A stretch of DNA of 9,963 nt from Paracoccaceae bacterium. Its GTDB lineage: Bacteria; Pseudomonadota; Alphaproteobacteria; Rhodobacterales; Rhodobacteraceae. Positions 1-6,448 of this stretch are shown one piece after another. The notes below the pieces were generated by a model. That model did not search any database, had not been told where the DNA came from, and worked only from the letters and a program-made list of their open reading frames with translations. Position numbers and translations under genes: made by a program. The stretch covers positions 1 through 9,963 of the forward strand of contig WFUK01000054.1 of assembly GCA_015485015.1 (NCBI GenBank), read 5' to 3'. Position 1 is the stretch's first letter; every line of letters begins with the position of its first letter.

Positions 1-242
1 ACCGCACCCTGACCGGCGAACATTCACGGCGGGTATTGCGCGCCGGTTTGCGGGCCAAAGTCTCGCTCAAGGAAGCCGATCCGCTAACGGGTGGTCTGCT
101 TTTTGAGCTGCTCGAGGTGGAGGGGAAAGCTCTGCCTGCAAGCCGCAAGGGGAAGAAACACGGCAGCGCAGCAAAGGGAAAATCGCGGGCTAAAATCAAG
201 CATCGCAAGTTCAAGGCCAAATCGGCCCGTCGCGCCAAATAG
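1..242 (+). CDS. rnr: Ribonuclease R, C-terminal end (partial)
   Basis: This is the 3' end of a gene that begins left of the window; the frame is open from base 3 and stops with TAG at 240-242. The visible 79 residues match the end of the RNase R S1 RNA-binding domain, including a stretch like RTLTGEHSRRVL and the ADPLTGGLLFELLE strand, followed by a tail of about 35 residues rich in Lys and Arg. RNase R is a processive 3'-5' exoribonuclease that degrades structured RNA, and a basic C-terminal tail is typical of the family. The catalytic RNB domain is outside the window, so identity rests on the S1 end and tail only. A TTG at 36 could be mistaken for a start, but the homology-like sequence continues upstream of it. 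Confidence 0.82.
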   Translation, partial: RTLTGEHSRRVLRAGLRAKVSLKEADPLTGGLLFELLEVEGKALPASRKGKKHGSAAKGKSRAKIKHRKFKAKSARRAK

Positions 243-257
243 GGGCGCATTTCCGGA

Positions 258-271
258 TAAACTTTAGTTTA
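258..271. repeat. Small perfect inverted repeat after rnr
   Basis: TAAACT-TT-AGTTTA forms a perfect dyad with 6-base arms, 15 bases past the rnr stop codon. No T-run follows it on either strand (C-run to the right), so it is a poor intrinsic terminator. It could be an operator for the downstream PepSY gene or chance. The rest of the 243-367 gap holds only the ribosome binding site of the next gene; I find no convincing -35/-10 pair. Confidence 0.35.
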
Positions 272-367
272 ATCCCCCGCGCCTGCGCCCTAAGGCAAGT
301 ATCACGCCTCCCAGCAATCTCCTATTAACCGCCTATACCCGAAACATTGGGCTGATAGGAGACCGCC

Positions 368-829
368 ATGAAAAGATCCAGAATCATTAAGGCAGCCGCA
401 TTTAGTGCGGTATTTTTGGCAAACATCGCCTCGGCCGGCATTCCCGAAGCCTATGCCGGAAATCCGATCCTCGAAGCCTTGAACCAGCAGCTAATCGCTG
501 AAGGGTTCGAGATTGTCAGCATCAAAACCACCTTTTTGCGGCGCTATAAAATAGAGGCTCACGCCCCCGGCATTGATCGCGAAATTGTATTGGCACCCGG
601 CACCGGCGCCATTCTGCGCGATGAGCAAGAGATCGTAGCCTTGGAAACCATGGAGCCAGACGAGGCACCTGAAGCCGATACTTCATCGCCCGAAGCAGAT
701 AATACGGGGCTTGAGCCTGATAATGGCGATGGCGAAGAAATCAATTCCGAATCCTCCGATACCGGCTCAGATACCGAAAGCAACAATAGCGAAGGCGAAG
801 AAACCGACCACGAAAGCTCGTCAGACTGA
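368..829 (+). CDS. Exported PepSY-like protein with acidic tail
   Basis: This encodes a 153-residue protein with a signal peptide (MKRSR, then hydrophobic residues 8-24), likely cut after ASA at 23 or AYA at 30. Residues about 33-92 resemble a single PepSY-type domain: a helix (ILEALNQQLIAEGFEIV) followed by strands ending in the family-like LAPGTGAILRDE. Residues 93-153 are low complexity, made of Glu, Asp, Ser, Thr, Asn, Gly and Pro, with 23 acidic residues of 61 and no Lys or Arg. A good ribosome binding site (AGGAG, 357-361) precedes the ATG by six bases. The product should be periplasmic. PepSY domains are often found as regulators or partners of membrane sensors and peptidases; the exact function here is unknown. 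The next gene, a membrane LuxR-type regulator 114 bases downstream, is the obvious candidate partner. The acidic tail might bind cations, which is inference. Confidence 0.8.
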   Translation: MKRSRIIKAAAFSAVFLANIASAGIPEAYAGNPILEALNQQLIAEGFEIVSIKTTFLRRYKIEAHAPGIDREIVLAPGTGAILRDEQEIVALETMEPDEAPEADTSSPEADNTGLEPDNGDGEEINSESSDTGSDTESNNSEGEETDHESSSD

Positions 830-870
830 AATACTGGCGGGTTTTCTCCGATATTCAAAATACACAGTTG

Positions 871-892
871 AATAGTAGTTACTTCTACTATT
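871..892. promoter_or_regulatory. Perfect 8-base-arm palindrome before the LuxR-type gene
   Basis: AATAGTAG-N6-CTACTATT is a perfect interrupted palindrome in the 114-base gap before the LuxR-type gene, about 52 bases before its ATG. The arms are AT-rich and no T-run follows, so an operator is more likely than a terminator. Its 22-base span suits a dimeric helix-turn-helix protein. Autoregulation by the downstream gene is plausible but unproven. TTGAAT (868-873) overlapping its left edge could serve as a weak -35, but I see no well-spaced -10. Confidence 0.45.
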
Positions 893-943
893 GCATAAGC
901 AGCCCAATACATGCCCACCGGCATCAAATCTTAGGACGCCTAA

Positions 944-1444
944 ATGAAACAACCAAAGAAGTTATTCTTGATCCGCGCGGCCCTCGTGATGCAGGTTTTG
1001 AGCCTCATTCTATTCGCCGGAGAGATCTATGTTGATTCCTTTGGCAAAGGGTTGATCTATATTTCCTGGGAGGTGCATGAAGCCATCGAAATCACCGCCG
1101 TAGCGGGGCTGGTTATCGGATTTGTGCTGGGGCTGATGCTGGTGCGCAATCTGCTGGCACGAAACACCAAGGTCGAGGGGCAATTGCGGGTAGCTTCCGG
1201 CGAGTTTCACACCTTGCTCAAGGAGCATTTCACCCAGTGGGGCCTTTCGCCTTCGGAAACCGATGTGGCCTATTTTGCCATCAAGGGCCTTTCCAATATG
1301 GAAATCGCCGAGCTGCGCGGCACCTCGGATGGCACGGTAAAAGCCCAGCTAAACGCGGTATACAAAAAAGCTGCGCTCGAAAGTCGAACACAGCTTTTAG
1401 GGTATTTCATCGAAGAGCTAATGGCAAAAGAAGCCGATGCCTAG
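944..1444 (+). CDS. Membrane-anchored LuxR-type HTH regulator
   Basis: This 166-residue protein has two predicted membrane helices (about 8-29 and 49-70), joined by a short loop rich in aromatic and acidic residues (about 30-48, containing YISWEVHE). Basic residues flank the cytoplasmic sides, so both ends should be cytoplasmic. Residues about 99-159 form a LuxR/GerE-type helix-turn-helix: LSPSETDVAYFAIKGLSNMEIA, then the recognition helix near TSDGTVKAQLNAVYKK. There is no receiver or autoinducer domain, so it would be a one-component, membrane-tethered regulator sensing through its helices or periplasmic loop. AGGA at 933-936 supports the ATG. It follows the exported PepSY-like gene on the same strand, and its stop codon overlaps the stop of the convergent multicopper oxidase gene. 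Target genes are unknown; the palindromes at 871-892 and near the oxidase promoter are candidates. Confidence 0.85.
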   Translation: MKQPKKLFLIRAALVMQVLSLILFAGEIYVDSFGKGLIYISWEVHEAIEITAVAGLVIGFVLGLMLVRNLLARNTKVEGQLRVASGEFHTLLKEHFTQWGLSPSETDVAYFAIKGLSNMEIAELRGTSDGTVKAQLNAVYKKAALESRTQLLGYFIEELMAKEADA

Positions 1445-2910
1445 GCCACGGTAAACTGCCCCATCATGCCGGCGTCTTCGTGCTCCAGAATGTGGCAGTG
1501 ATACATATAAGGCGCATTTGCGTCGGCAAGCCGATCGAATTTCACCAGTATTTCGGCCTTGCCATTTACCAGCACCACATCCTTCAGGCCGATCTGGGCT
1601 GAATCCACCGCCACACCGCGATGGGACAGAACCTGAAATGACGTGCCGTGAACGTGGAACGGATGCTGCATTTCGTCGGCAGACACTTCCCAAATCTCGG
1701 TATCGCCCTGCCGGACTTGCTCGTTTATCACGTCCATTTTCATTTCCACACCATTGATCTTCATGCTGCCGCTCATCATGCTGCCCATCATTTGCAGCCT
1801 GAAAGAACGCCGCCGAACCGGCTCACCAAATTCCGGCACCGGCGCACCGGCAATCGTATCCGCCAATGTGGTAACCTTTGCGGTTAAGCCTTGGTTCACG
1901 CTAAAACTCATGACTTCAAAGCCGCCGCTGGGATCAGCTACGGGAGCATTACCTCCGCCCATCATGCCGCCGCCCATGCCACCCATCATGCCGCCCATGG
2001 CGTTGCCATCCTCGGCTGACATCAGCCGCACATTGGCGCCATCGCTGAAATCAACGATAATCTCGGCCCGCTCCGCCGGAGAGAGCGTGAGTCTATTCAT
2101 CGCTGCCGGTGCCGGAAGCAAGCCGCCATCGGAGCCAACTTGATGAAAACTGCGCCCGTCTTCAAAGCCAAAGTGATAAATGCGCGCGTTGGAACCATTC
2201 AAAATCCGCAAGCGAACCAAGCCCGCAGGCACGCTCGCCTCGGGGCGAATTGCGCCATTTACCAGAATTTCGCTACCACGATAGCCCATCATCAAAGAAG
2301 GGCCGCGCGGGGTATAAACCAGCTCGCCATCATTGCCAAAAATCCGGTCCTGCACCACAATCGGCAGATCGTCTTCGCCGTAGGTTTCAGGCAGGCCGTT
2401 ATCAGCCGCGTCAGGATCATCGATCCATAGCATGCCGGCAAGGCCATACCACACATGCGCGCCGGTGCGCTCCATAATATGGGAGTGATACCAAAGGGTT
2501 GAGGCTGGCTGCTCGATATCCAGCGCCGCTTCGCGCGGGGTGTTTGACAATACCGGCGTATGCGGTCCGCCATCCAGATAGCCTTCGATATGCAACCCGT
2601 GCCAATGCACGGAAATCGGCTCTTCTATGGTATTATCCAGCCGGACATTTGCAGTTTCGCCGCGATTCATCCGAATAAGCGGCCCAAGATAGGATTGCGA
2701 ATATCCCGCCGTTTGCGTGGATTTCCCTTGCAGGAATTCGTGGCGGCCAAGCTGCGCCGTCAGCTCCCCCATGTTCCCCTTTCCAAGATCCATCACCTCG
2801 GGGATCGGCAAAGGCGCGCCCGCTTCAGCCGCAAAGGCCCGCCCGACAATCGCCGGCAAGAATACGCTTGCTCCGGTTGCTTTGATAAAGTTTCTTCGGG
2901 TAAACTGCAT
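1441..2910 (-). CDS. Tat-exported CueO-like multicopper oxidase
   Basis: This encodes a 489-residue multicopper oxidase. The start chosen is the ATG at 2908-2910, because AAGGAA lies just upstream and the protein then begins with a twin-arginine signal (TRRNFIK, hydrophobic stretch, AFA near residue 27); an in-frame start 18 codons earlier lacks this support. All four copper-binding motifs are present: HWH (102-104), HSH (142-144), HPFHVH (416-421) and HCHILEHEDAGM (471-482), with type 1 ligands C472, H477 and axial M482. Two methionine-rich stretches occur (305-317 and 374-392), as in CueO-type cuprous oxidases. The likely role is periplasmic oxidation of Cu(I) for copper tolerance. The true substrate could also be another metal or a phenolic compound. 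It converges on the LuxR-type gene with a 4-base overlap and is divergent from the lytic transglycosylase. Confidence 0.93.
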   Translation of the reverse strand: MQFTRRNFIKATGASVFLPAIVGRAFAAEAGAPLPIPEVMDLGKGNMGELTAQLGRHEFLQGKSTQTAGYSQSYLGPLIRMNRGETANVRLDNTIEEPISVHWHGLHIEGYLDGGPHTPVLSNTPREAALDIEQPASTLWYHSHIMERTGAHVWYGLAGMLWIDDPDAADNGLPETYGEDDLPIVVQDRIFGNDGELVYTPRGPSLMMGYRGSEILVNGAIRPEASVPAGLVRLRILNGSNARIYHFGFEDGRSFHQVGSDGGLLPAPAAMNRLTLSPAERAEIIVDFSDGANVRLMSAEDGNAMGGMMGGMGGGMMGGGNAPVADPSGGFEVMSFSVNQGLTAKVTTLADTIAGAPVPEFGEPVRRRSFRLQMMGSMMSGSMKINGVEMKMDVINEQVRQGDTEIWEVSADEMQHPFHVHGTSFQVLSHRGVAVDSAQIGLKDVVLVNGKAEILVKFDRLADANAPYMYHCHILEHEDAGMMGQFTVA

Positions 2911-2948
2911 GGGATATTTCCTTATGTTCAAATCAACTGCGGTCCGGT

Positions 2949-2970
2949 TTTGGTGCCTCACCAAATTATA
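2949..2970 (-). promoter_or_regulatory. Candidate oxidase promoter -10 with adjoining palindrome
   Basis: On the minus strand a perfect TATAAT (2965-2970) lies about 55 bases before the oxidase ATG. No good -35 is seen at the usual distance (TGAAAT is the best at 17 bases), which could mean an activator-dependent promoter. Directly downstream, sharing base 2965, is a perfect inverted repeat TTTGGTG-CCT-CACCAAA (2949-2965), positioned over the expected transcription start. That placement fits a repressor operator or a 5' leader hairpin. The 104-base gap also serves the divergent transglycosylase gene, and the same AT-rich core could be read in that direction. Confidence 0.45.
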
Positions 2971-3014
2971 TAGCCACTATTTCCTCGATTTCACTAGCCA
3001 GAAGCGTAAATTCA

Positions 3015-4196
3015 ATGAAAATTATTTCCATCTATATCGGGCTGGTTTTGCTATTTGCAAACCTTCCAGCAACTGCCCAAACCCGTTTTGAGGCTTGGCA
3101 GCAGAATTTTCGCCAAATCGCAACAGCCCAAGGCATAGACCCGCGGCTGTTTGACACAGCGTTTGAAGGGGTCACCCTGAACGAGGCTGTGATCGGTTTT
3201 GATCGGTTCCAGCCGGAATTCAGCAAACCGATCTGGGAATATCTGGATCGCGCCGTCTCGGCGGACCGGCTTCGCGAGGGGCGGCAAAAGCGCCGCCAGA
3301 TGCGCCGCTTGCTGCGCCGGATCGAGGCGCGATACCGCGTGGATTCCGATGTGGTGCTGGCGATCTGGGGGCTGGAGAGCAACTTTGGCCAAAATCGCGG
3401 CGATATCTATACCATCGAGGCGCTCGCCACCCTTGCCTTTGACGGTCGCCGCGCCCGCTATGGCCAAAAGCAGCTATTGGCAGCGCTGAAAATCTTGCAA
3501 GAAGGGCATGTGCAGCGGGCCGATATGCGCGGCTCCTGGGCGGGGGCGATGGGCCATACCCAATTCATCCCCACCAGCTTTTTGGCCCTCGCGGTGGATT
3601 ATGACGGCGATGGCCGGCGCAATATCTGGAGCGATGATCCCACCGATGCGCTGGCCTCTGCCGCCAATTACCTGCATGAAAGCGGCTGGGTGCAGGGCCA
3701 GCCCTGGGGGGTCGAGGTGGTGCTGCCCGAGGGGTTTGATTATGCGCAGGCCGATGTGAATAACCGCCAATCCGCCAGCTATTGGCGCAGGCTCGGGGTG
3801 CGCACGGCCACGGGCGCGCGCTTGCCAAATTATAGCGAGGCGGCGCTGCTTTTGCCCGCAGGCCCGGGCAATCCGGTTTTTGCGGTGTATCAAAATTTTC
3901 GTGTGATCCAGCGCTATAATAATTCGGTGAGCTACGCGATATCGGTTGGCCATCTGGCCGATCTCATTGGCGGCGGCGAGGGCTTTGTGCAGCCATGGGC
4001 GCGCGAAGCGGCCGAGCTTAGCCGCGAGGAAATCGTGGAATTGCAAACCCTGCTCACCGCCGCCGGATTTTCGACCGGCGGCACAGACGGGGTGGCGGGA
4101 GCCAAAACCCGCACCGCGATCCTTAATTATCAGCAAAGCAAGGGCATTGAGGCCAATGGTTTTGCGACCGAAGCCTTGCTGGAACGGCTGCGTTAA
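3015..4196 (+). CDS. MltB-family lytic murein transglycosylase
   Basis: The product is 393 residues long. It has a signal peptide (hydrophobic 3-16, probable cut after ATA at 21) and no lipobox cysteine, so it should be a soluble periplasmic enzyme, unlike lipoprotein MltB of E. coli. Residues about 23-325 form the SLT_2/MltB catalytic domain: the catalytic Glu is E121 in AIWGLESNFG, and the family signature GSWAGAMGHTQFIPTSF is at 173-189, followed by DYDGDGRRNIW. Residues about 334-393 are a peptidoglycan-binding domain 1 (LQTLLTAAGF, then TDGVAGAKTRTAILNYQ). It cleaves the glycan strand of murein to form 1,6-anhydro-muramic ends, acting in wall turnover. The ribosome binding site is weak (AGAAG at 3000-3004). 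Its TAA overlaps the stop codon of the convergent dehydrogenase-like gene. Confidence 0.93.
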   Translation: MKIISIYIGLVLLFANLPATAQTRFEAWQQNFRQIATAQGIDPRLFDTAFEGVTLNEAVIGFDRFQPEFSKPIWEYLDRAVSADRLREGRQKRRQMRRLLRRIEARYRVDSDVVLAIWGLESNFGQNRGDIYTIEALATLAFDGRRARYGQKQLLAALKILQEGHVQRADMRGSWAGAMGHTQFIPTSFLALAVDYDGDGRRNIWSDDPTDALASAANYLHESGWVQGQPWGVEVVLPEGFDYAQADVNNRQSASYWRRLGVRTATGARLPNYSEAALLLPAGPGNPVFAVYQNFRVIQRYNNSVSYAISVGHLADLIGGGEGFVQPWAREAAELSREEIVELQTLLTAAGFSTGGTDGVAGAKTRTAILNYQQSKGIEANGFATEALLERLR

Positions 4197-4978
4197 TAAG
4201 CCAAGCGGCTCATCCGGTCGAGCAGGGAGCGCCCGCCATCCACCGCCAAAATCTGGCCGGTGATGAAGCTGGCGCAGGGCGAGGCGAGGAATAGCGCGGC
4301 CTGCGCGGCTTCGTCTGCCTCACCAATCCGGCCCATCGGCGTGGCGGCAATCACCTCGTCCTGAAGGGTTTCGTCCTCCATAAAGGCTGCTTGCAAACTG
4401 CCGCTCATCACGCTGCCAATCGACACCGAATTGACCCGAATTTGATGGGGCGCAAAAGCCACGGCCAGCCCGCGCGTAAGCTGGTCCAGCGCGGCGGTGG
4501 CCACGCTATAGCCCACGGATTCCGGCACGCAATCCTGCGAAGCAATCGAGGAAATATTCACAATCGCGCCGCTTTGCTTCTGGGCAATCATCCGCTTCGC
4601 CACCGCTTGACACAGGCGCATATTGACAGTCGCGTTTTGGTGTATCATCAGCTCAAAGCTATCATCACCGGGTGCCAAAGGATCGCTGGGCAAAACCTGA
4701 CGGCTGGCATTTACCAGAATATCCACCCGATCAAAGGCGTCAAATGTGGCGGCCAGCAGGTTATTCACCGTCAGCTTTTCGCGCAGATCGCCAGCAAAAG
4801 AGGCCGCGCGCCCGGCACTGCCTTCAAGGGCGGCGATTTCGGCGTCGAGCTTGTCTTCATCCATATCGGCGAGCAGCACGTTCGCGCCATTTTCCACAAA
4901 TAACCGAGCGATGGCAAGGCCAACCCCGTTTGCGGCACCGGTCACGATCACCGATTTTCCAGAAATATTTGCGGCCAT
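4193..4978 (-). CDS. SDR-fold protein lacking the catalytic lysine
   Basis: This 261-residue protein has the classical short-chain dehydrogenase/reductase layout. The cofactor loop TGAANGVG is at 13-20, and Asp38 at the end of the second strand suggests NAD preference. The Ser of the active site is in NISS (S144) and Tyr is Y157. Two core motifs deviate: the usual YxxxK reads YSVAT, putting Thr at 161 where Lys is expected, and the usual NNAG reads NASR (90-93). The C-terminal VDGG region is intact. It could be a reductase with altered chemistry, a non-catalytic SDR-fold protein, or one using another proton relay; the substrate is unknown. GGAG lies five bases before the ATG. It sits 65 bases downstream of the methyltransferase gene on the same strand, so co-transcription is possible. 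No frameshift or stop suggests decay. Confidence 0.9.
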   Translation of the reverse strand: MAANISGKSVIVTGAANGVGLAIARLFVENGANVLLADMDEDKLDAEIAALEGSAGRAASFAGDLREKLTVNNLLAATFDAFDRVDILVNASRQVLPSDPLAPGDDSFELMIHQNATVNMRLCQAVAKRMIAQKQSGAIVNISSIASQDCVPESVGYSVATAALDQLTRGLAVAFAPHQIRVNSVSIGSVMSGSLQAAFMEDETLQDEVIAATPMGRIGEADEAAQAALFLASPCASFITGQILAVDGGRSLLDRMSRLAY

Positions 4979-5043
4979 TGGCTCTCCGGTGATTCTTGGT
5001 TTCCGGCCCGTTTATATGCGAAAACGGCGCGCCAAGCTAGATG

Positions 5044-6009
5044 TTAACGCTTGGGCAGGCTCGCCTCGAAAACCTTGAAAACGCCATTTTGGTCTTTCAT
5101 TTCCCATTTACGAAAGCGCGCCTCCAGCGCCGCTTCATAGGGCAAATGCCGATTGGCCACCATCAAAAACCGCCCCTTGGGCTTTAGCATTTTTACGGCC
5201 GCCTGAATAAACCCGACCCCGAGTTCCGGCATGGCCGCGCGGCCCTGATGGAAGGGCGGGTTGCTGATGATGGCGTCAAAAGGCTCGGTTTTTGGCAGGC
5301 CCAGCACATCGGCCCAGTTAAAGCGCGCGCGCTCGTCGGTGATGTTGCGCTTTGCCGCCTCCAGCGCCAAATGCTCGCCCTCAAACAGTGTGATTTCCGA
5401 CACATCCGCGCCCAGCGCCTGCGCCGCCAGCCAGCCCCAGCCCGCGCCCAGATCAGCCACGCGGCCAGAAAGTCCGGCGAGATGCGGCGCCAAAAACGCG
5501 CTACCTGCATCGATTTTCTCATAAGAAAACATCCCCGGCGCGGTAAAAAACCCGTCTTTATTCTTAGCCATTTGCGCGCCCAGCAGCCATTCTTGCGGCA
5601 TCGGGGTGGCTTCAAACCAGAAAACCTTGCCGTGGGATTTGGAGATCACATTCACCTCGGTGATTTTCTTGACCGCCTTCAGCAAGCTCTCGATCCCGAG
5701 GTTTTTGGCCCCGTCCACCACCACCATGCCATCACTCATCTGACAGGCCCGCGCGATATTGCCCAGATTTTCGGCTTTGGCGCGGGTAAGCTGCACCAGC
5801 ACGGTTGCAAAACGGCCCTCAACGGTGGGAGCCACCGAAAATCCACCGGCTTCAAAACGGTGATGCTGCGGCGCGAATCCCTGCTCCAAAACCGGCGCGC
5901 CCAGCTCGGCCAAACCCGCAAATTCCGTGGGGCGAATAACCAAAATCGGCCCTTCAAGCGGGATATCCCCTTGCTCGAAAGCGGTCAAAAAGCGCGGCGA
6001 GCGGCTCAC
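5044..6009 (-). CDS. RsmC-like class I SAM methyltransferase
   Basis: With the GTG start at 6007-6009 the product has 321 residues. That GTG overlaps the clpS TGA (shared GTGA), typical of translational coupling, and GGAAAAAGA lies just upstream; an ATG at 6027 is possible but lacks a ribosome binding site. The C-terminal half is a Rossmann methyltransferase: SAM motif I DLGAGWG (186-192), acidic end of strand 2 (LFEGE, about 208-212), and the N-methylation motif NPPFHQGR (250-257). The preceding [16 protein letters not shown] (155-170) is characteristic of RsmC/RlmG-type rRNA guanine-N2 methyltransferases, whose N-terminal half is a degenerate copy of the same fold. The likely reaction is m2G formation in rRNA, with 16S G1207 the RsmC target in E. 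coli. The precise site in this organism is not shown by the sequence. Confidence 0.85.
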   Translation of the reverse strand: MSRSPRFLTAFEQGDIPLEGPILVIRPTEFAGLAELGAPVLEQGFAPQHHRFEAGGFSVAPTVEGRFATVLVQLTRAKAENLGNIARACQMSDGMVVVDGAKNLGIESLLKAVKKITEVNVISKSHGKVFWFEATPMPQEWLLGAQMAKNKDGFFTAPGMFSYEKIDAGSAFLAPHLAGLSGRVADLGAGWGWLAAQALGADVSEITLFEGEHLALEAAKRNITDERARFNWADVLGLPKTEPFDAIISNPPFHQGRAAMPELGVGFIQAAVKMLKPKGRFLMVANRHLPYEAALEARFRKWEMKDQNGVFKVFEASLPKR

Positions 6010-6344
6010 TCTTTTTCCATTGTGCATTGCAGCGGATGTTGGTTGCGCAGGGCATAATCCATCACCTGCGTCACTTTGGTTTCTGCGATTTCATGGGAAT
6101 ATATCCCGACCACAGCCAGCCCTTCCATATGCACCGTGAGCATTATGCTATGGGCCGCATCGGCGTTCATGCCAAAGAACCGCTCCAGAATATGCACCAC
6201 AAATTCCATCGGGGTGTAATCGTCATTCAGCAGTAACACTTTGTAAAGTGGCGGTTTTTCGGTTTTTTCAACCGTGCGCGTCAGCAGATCCACCCCGTCT
6301 TCGGGCGGCTCGTCTTGACTCATGCAAATAGGCTCGAAAATCAT
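6006..6344 (-). CDS. clpS: ClpS, adaptor of the ClpAP protease
   Basis: This encodes a 112-residue ClpS. It binds proteins with N-degron residues (Leu, Phe, Tyr, Trp) and hands them to the ClpA unfoldase. The binding-pocket residues known from E. coli ClpS are all present: NDD (40-42), T44, M46 (the gatekeeper Met), V49, M68, and VH (71-72). The first 30 residues are a flexible acidic leader as in other ClpS proteins. Start choice: the ATG at 6342-6344 has AAGGA upstream with an 11-base gap; an alternative ATG seven codons later has no better site. clpA is not adjacent downstream here; instead the RsmC-like gene overlaps the 3' end by four bases. A minus-strand TATAAA (6374-6379) may be its -10, but I find no good -35. 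The phasin terminator just upstream suggests that clpS is transcribed separately. Confidence 0.96.
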   Translation of the reverse strand: MIFEPICMSQDEPPEDGVDLLTRTVEKTEKPPLYKVLLLNDDYTPMEFVVHILERFFGMNADAAHSIMLTVHMEGLAVVGIYSHEIAETKVTQVMDYALRNQHPLQCTMEKE

Positions 6345-6398
6345 GCTTGCGTGGTTCCTTGGCAGTGCGGTGCTTTATATATTGCATAATTGCCCAAG

Positions 6399-6423
6399 AA
6401 AAAAGGGGGCACAGGCCCCCTTT
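6399..6423 (-). terminator. Intrinsic terminator of the phasin gene
   Basis: Read on the minus strand, GGGGGC-CTGT-GCCCCC forms a 6-base GC stem with a 4-base loop, extended by three A-T pairs and followed by TTTTTT (plus-strand A-run 6399-6404). It begins 25 bases after the phasin stop codon and before clpS, so it should end the phasin transcript. The plus-strand reading has only three T residues after the stem and is weaker. Confidence 0.9.
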
Positions 6424-6448
6424 ATCGTGTTTGTGATATCCGCTAGGC

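Noticed and set aside
559..927. A 122-codon minus-strand frame over the PepSY-like gene, with a serine-rich product
   Set aside because: The Ser-rich sequence is simply the antisense reading of the acidic tail codons. The plus-strand frame has a signal peptide and a good ribosome binding site.
3474..4136. A 220-codon minus-strand frame inside the lytic transglycosylase gene
   Set aside because: It lies fully within a well-supported gene on the other strand and encodes an unrecognisable His/Gly/Arg-rich sequence.
5008..5027. CCGTTT/AAACGG dyad in the gap between the methyltransferase and the dehydrogenase-like gene
   Set aside because: The stem is short with an 8-base loop and no T-run in the right direction, so it does not support a terminator or an operator.
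5248..6057. A 269-codon open frame opposite the RsmC-like gene
   Set aside because: It is a shadow of the methyltransferase, whose SAM and NPPF motifs are unambiguous. The antisense product shows no domain or ribosome binding site of note.
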